Both the position numbers and the translations under genes were made by a program. A model generated the notes under the pieces. The model ran no database searches and was not told the DNA's origin. It worked only from the letters and a program-made list of their open reading frames with translations. A stretch of 32,027 nucleotides of DNA from Actinomycetes bacterium (GTDB lineage Bacteria; Actinomycetota; Thermoleophilia; Solirubrobacterales; Solirubrobacteraceae). The stretch's first letter is position 1, and every line of letters starts with the position of its first letter. Positions 30,512-32,027 of the stretch are shown one piece after another. The stretch is taken from contig JAJZWB010000031.1 in NCBI GenBank assembly GCA_021846845.1, positions 1 through 32,027 of the forward strand, in the 5' to 3' direction.

Positions 30512-31839
30512 TCAGGTGAGCGCGGGGATCGCGCGGAGCGCGTCCAGGACTGTGTGGAAGTCGGTCTTCCACGGCCAGCGGGCGGGGAGTTTCAACGTCC
30601 ATTGGCGGCTGCTGGTGAGGAGGCGGCCGGGGACGCTGAGGAGCTGCCGGCGGCGGGTGCGAGCGGTCTGGACCGGCCGGTTGGGAAGGCCGATCAGGGT
30701 TGCCCAGCGCGCGAGGTTGTGCGCGAGCGCGGCGATCACGGTCCAGGCGCTGTTCGCGTCGTAGCGGCCGGAGGGCATGTGCGCGAGTGCTTGATCGAGC
30801 AGGTCGCGATCACGAGCTCGATCTGCGCATGGTCGCGGTGATCGGTGTCCGCGACGAGCTTGGGGAGCTGGCGGTTGGTCGCGAATGCGTGGTGGCGCCA
30901 GTCGGGGAACAACGCGGCTTGTGCCTGATCGCTCAGGCGGGTGCGGCGGAGGATCAGCCGGAGCCCCTTCCAGGCGATCTCGGCGATCTGCGCCTCTCCG
31001 GTCTGCGGGTAGTCCGCGACGGTGACCCAGTCCTCGTCGGGGATCTGCGCGACCAGAGCGCGGACGGTCTTGGTCTGTTTGACGCCGATCGAGAACTCCA
31101 CGCCGTCCTCGCCGAGGCGGCGCATCAGCCGGTGGTTCTCAAACCCGGAGTCCATCCGGATGATGATCTGGCCGTGGTGGCCGGCGCGCCGCACCCGGGC
31201 GAGGAGTTCGTCGATGAACCGCTCGATCCCACGCTGCGTGTTCGCCGACCCCTTCCGAAGCCGGATGTGCAGAACCTCGACGGTATCGCTGCGGGTCGCG
31301 AGGATCGGGTGATATCCGAGCCGGCGCGTGTATCCGTAGGCAGCGCCCTGCTTGCGGTAGCCGTAGACCTCGTCGATGAAGCTGTCGATGTCGATCACCA
31401 ACGGGTCACCCTCGGCGGGGCCCGCTCCGGCAGCCCATGCGCGCGTGAGCGCGACATCCAGGACGCGATCGAGCTGCCGGACGTGCCCGAAGGAGAACGC
31501 CCGCAGGAACGTGCGGAGCGTGGAGGCGGCCATCACCCGATGCCCAAGCACCATCCCTGTGCTCCCCGCGCGCAGCAGGTTCATCTCGTCGATCGAGTCC
31601 GCGCCGGCGATCATGCCGTGCACGAGCGTCATCACCTTGCGGCCCGGCAGCGCCGCGCCCGGCGTCCGGTAGGGCAGCCACACCGACTCGTTCACCAGAT
31701 CCCCGATCCCGAGCCGCTCGGCGAGCGTCGCCGTGAGCAGCAGCCCGGCGTCGCTGACCAGCCGCTCCTCAGTGAACTCGACGCGGACAGAATCCAGGCT
31801 CCCGGGAGCGACGGGAACGTCCGACCTGACCTTCACCAC
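30512..31839 (-). pseudogene. IS1380-family transposase, frameshifted
   Basis: A DDE transposase of about 440 residues in two frames. The first frame (31839-30736) has the family N-terminus, VIDIDSFIDEVYGYRKQGAA with the first catalytic Asp, and IIIRMDSGFENHRL with the second. It loses frame after HAQIELVI. Family sequence resumes in another frame as RDLLDQALAHMPSGRYDAN and runs to the stop at 30512. The shift lies near 30801-30812; adding one base restores a continuous protein. The final Glu of the catalytic triad may be just before the shift. The copy is therefore probably inactive unless programmed frameshifting occurs, which is not known for this family. The start ATG 31839 lacks a strong ribosome site. 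Confidence 0.8.
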
Positions 31840-31858
31840 ATGAATGACCTCCTGACAG

Positions 31859-31880
31859 CGCCTCAGTCGCCCACACGACC
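31859..31880 (-). repeat. Right inverted repeat of the IS1380-type element
   Basis: Read on the minus strand it begins GGTCGTGTGGGCGACTGAGG and matches the left end at about 17 of 22 positions. It is 20 nt upstream of the transposase start. Confidence 0.55.
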
Positions 31881-31912
31881 GCTACAAAAGCGCTGCTCAG
31901 GAGGACATTTAA

Positions 31913-32027
31913 GTAAGCGTTCAGTGGGTCGGGGCGGCTGCGCCGCCACGGACTCAAGCCAGGAGGGGGACTGGTGCGCCGCGGGCGTGGTGGGTGAGCA
32001 CGTCGGCGAGATAGTCAAACAGGCTGC
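31913..32027 (-). mobile_element. Probable terminus of an IS66-type element, continues past window
   Basis: GTAAGCGTTC at 31913 has the GTAAGCG terminus typical of IS66-family ends. Forty nucleotides inside it a minus-strand reading frame ends at 31954. A GGCGGC/GCCGCC hairpin lies at 31933-31947 between the terminus and that stop. Only one end is visible. The element starts 32 bp from the IS1380-type right end. Confidence 0.45.
31954..32027 (-). CDS. C-terminal end of a transposase (IS66 TnpC-like), partial
   Basis: Only the last 23 codons are in the window: LFDYLADVLTHHARGAP and VPLLA before the stop. The phrase YLADVL is reminiscent of the C-terminus of IS66-family TnpC transposases, and the nearby GTAAGCG terminus agrees. 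The rest of the gene lies beyond the right edge. Too little is present for a firm call. Confidence 0.4.
   Translation of the reverse strand, partial: SLFDYLADVLTHHARGAPVPLLA

Larger units (their letters stand above)
30366..31880 (-). mobile_element. IS1380-type insertion sequence
   Basis: A 1515-bp element. The ends carry imperfect 22-bp inverted repeats, 30366-30387 and 31859-31880, matching at about 17 of 22 positions (both start GGTCGTG inward). They enclose one transposase gene (31839 down to 30512). The flanks show no clear direct target repeat, so the exact boundary may be off by a few bases, or a target repeat has been lost. Confidence 0.6.

Noticed and set aside
30279-30602. Minus-strand frame between the HAF-repeat gene and the transposase
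   Set aside because: It crosses the left end of the insertion sequence and overlaps the transposase 3' end in another frame; it has a Pro/Arg/Thr-rich composition without a domain.

Overview
This window is about 32 kb of very GC-rich DNA with strong G/C bias at third codon positions, many GTG starts and GGAGG-type ribosome binding sites. The family content (DUF7144, DUF6325 with SHOCT, GAP/Sap-type membrane proteins, an HAD-GH65 fusion, an EgtB-like enzyme, an LLM-class flavoprotein, a class I P450) points to a high-GC actinobacterium. A soil lineage such as Thermoleophilia/Solirubrobacterales is my best guess, but no rRNA, tRNA or marker gene is present to prove it. No CRISPR array or prophage was seen.

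Layout, left to right. (1) 42-3602: a P-type cation ATPase and a small DUF7144 membrane protein, both on the minus strand. (2) 3647-7426: a plus-strand run of a hypothetical protein, a lipoprotein, DUF6325, SHOCT, a GAP-family membrane protein, a SagB-type nitroreductase whose Tat/lipoprotein leader appears frameshifted, and a small coupled protein. It converges on a regulator with a degenerate receiver domain (7130-7999, minus). (3) 8124-16385, minus: a GH65 phosphorylase/hydrolase with an eroded HAD domain, a second GAP-family protein, a second P-type ATPase and a PaaK-like adenylating enzyme. (4) 16551-18577, plus: two overlapping paralogous double-[4Fe-4S] proteins of the QueG/reductive-dehalogenase type, converging on a DMT transporter. 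(5) 19877-26228: a redox and iron-sulfur repair neighbourhood with a decayed B12-radical-SAM gene, hemerythrin, a RIC/YtfE/ScdA-type repair protein, a seven-iron ferredoxin, an FMN-reductase-like protein, a P450, DUF427 and a flavoprotein disulfide reductase. (6) 26366-28795: an EgtB-like sulfoxide synthase homologue and an LLM-class flavoprotein. (7) 28897-32027: a tiny membrane protein, a secreted HAF-repeat protein, then an IS1380-type insertion sequence (30366-31880, transposase frameshifted) lying 32 bp from the terminus of what looks like an IS66-type element running off the window.

Three observations stand out. First, a perfect 25-bp inverted repeat (10-bp arms) lies upstream of the ferredoxin, and a degenerate relative sits between the divergent hemerythrin and RIC genes. 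This suggests one regulator controlling an iron-sulfur/nitric-oxide stress set. Second, the gene junctions carry at least seven unrelated short tandem arrays (periods 17 to 63 bp). Several overlap a gene end or a start region and extend reading frames through the repeat. Third, there are several broken or eroded genes: the nitroreductase leader, the radical-SAM remnant, the transposase and the HAD domain. All functional assignments come from reading motifs by eye; no database search was run.
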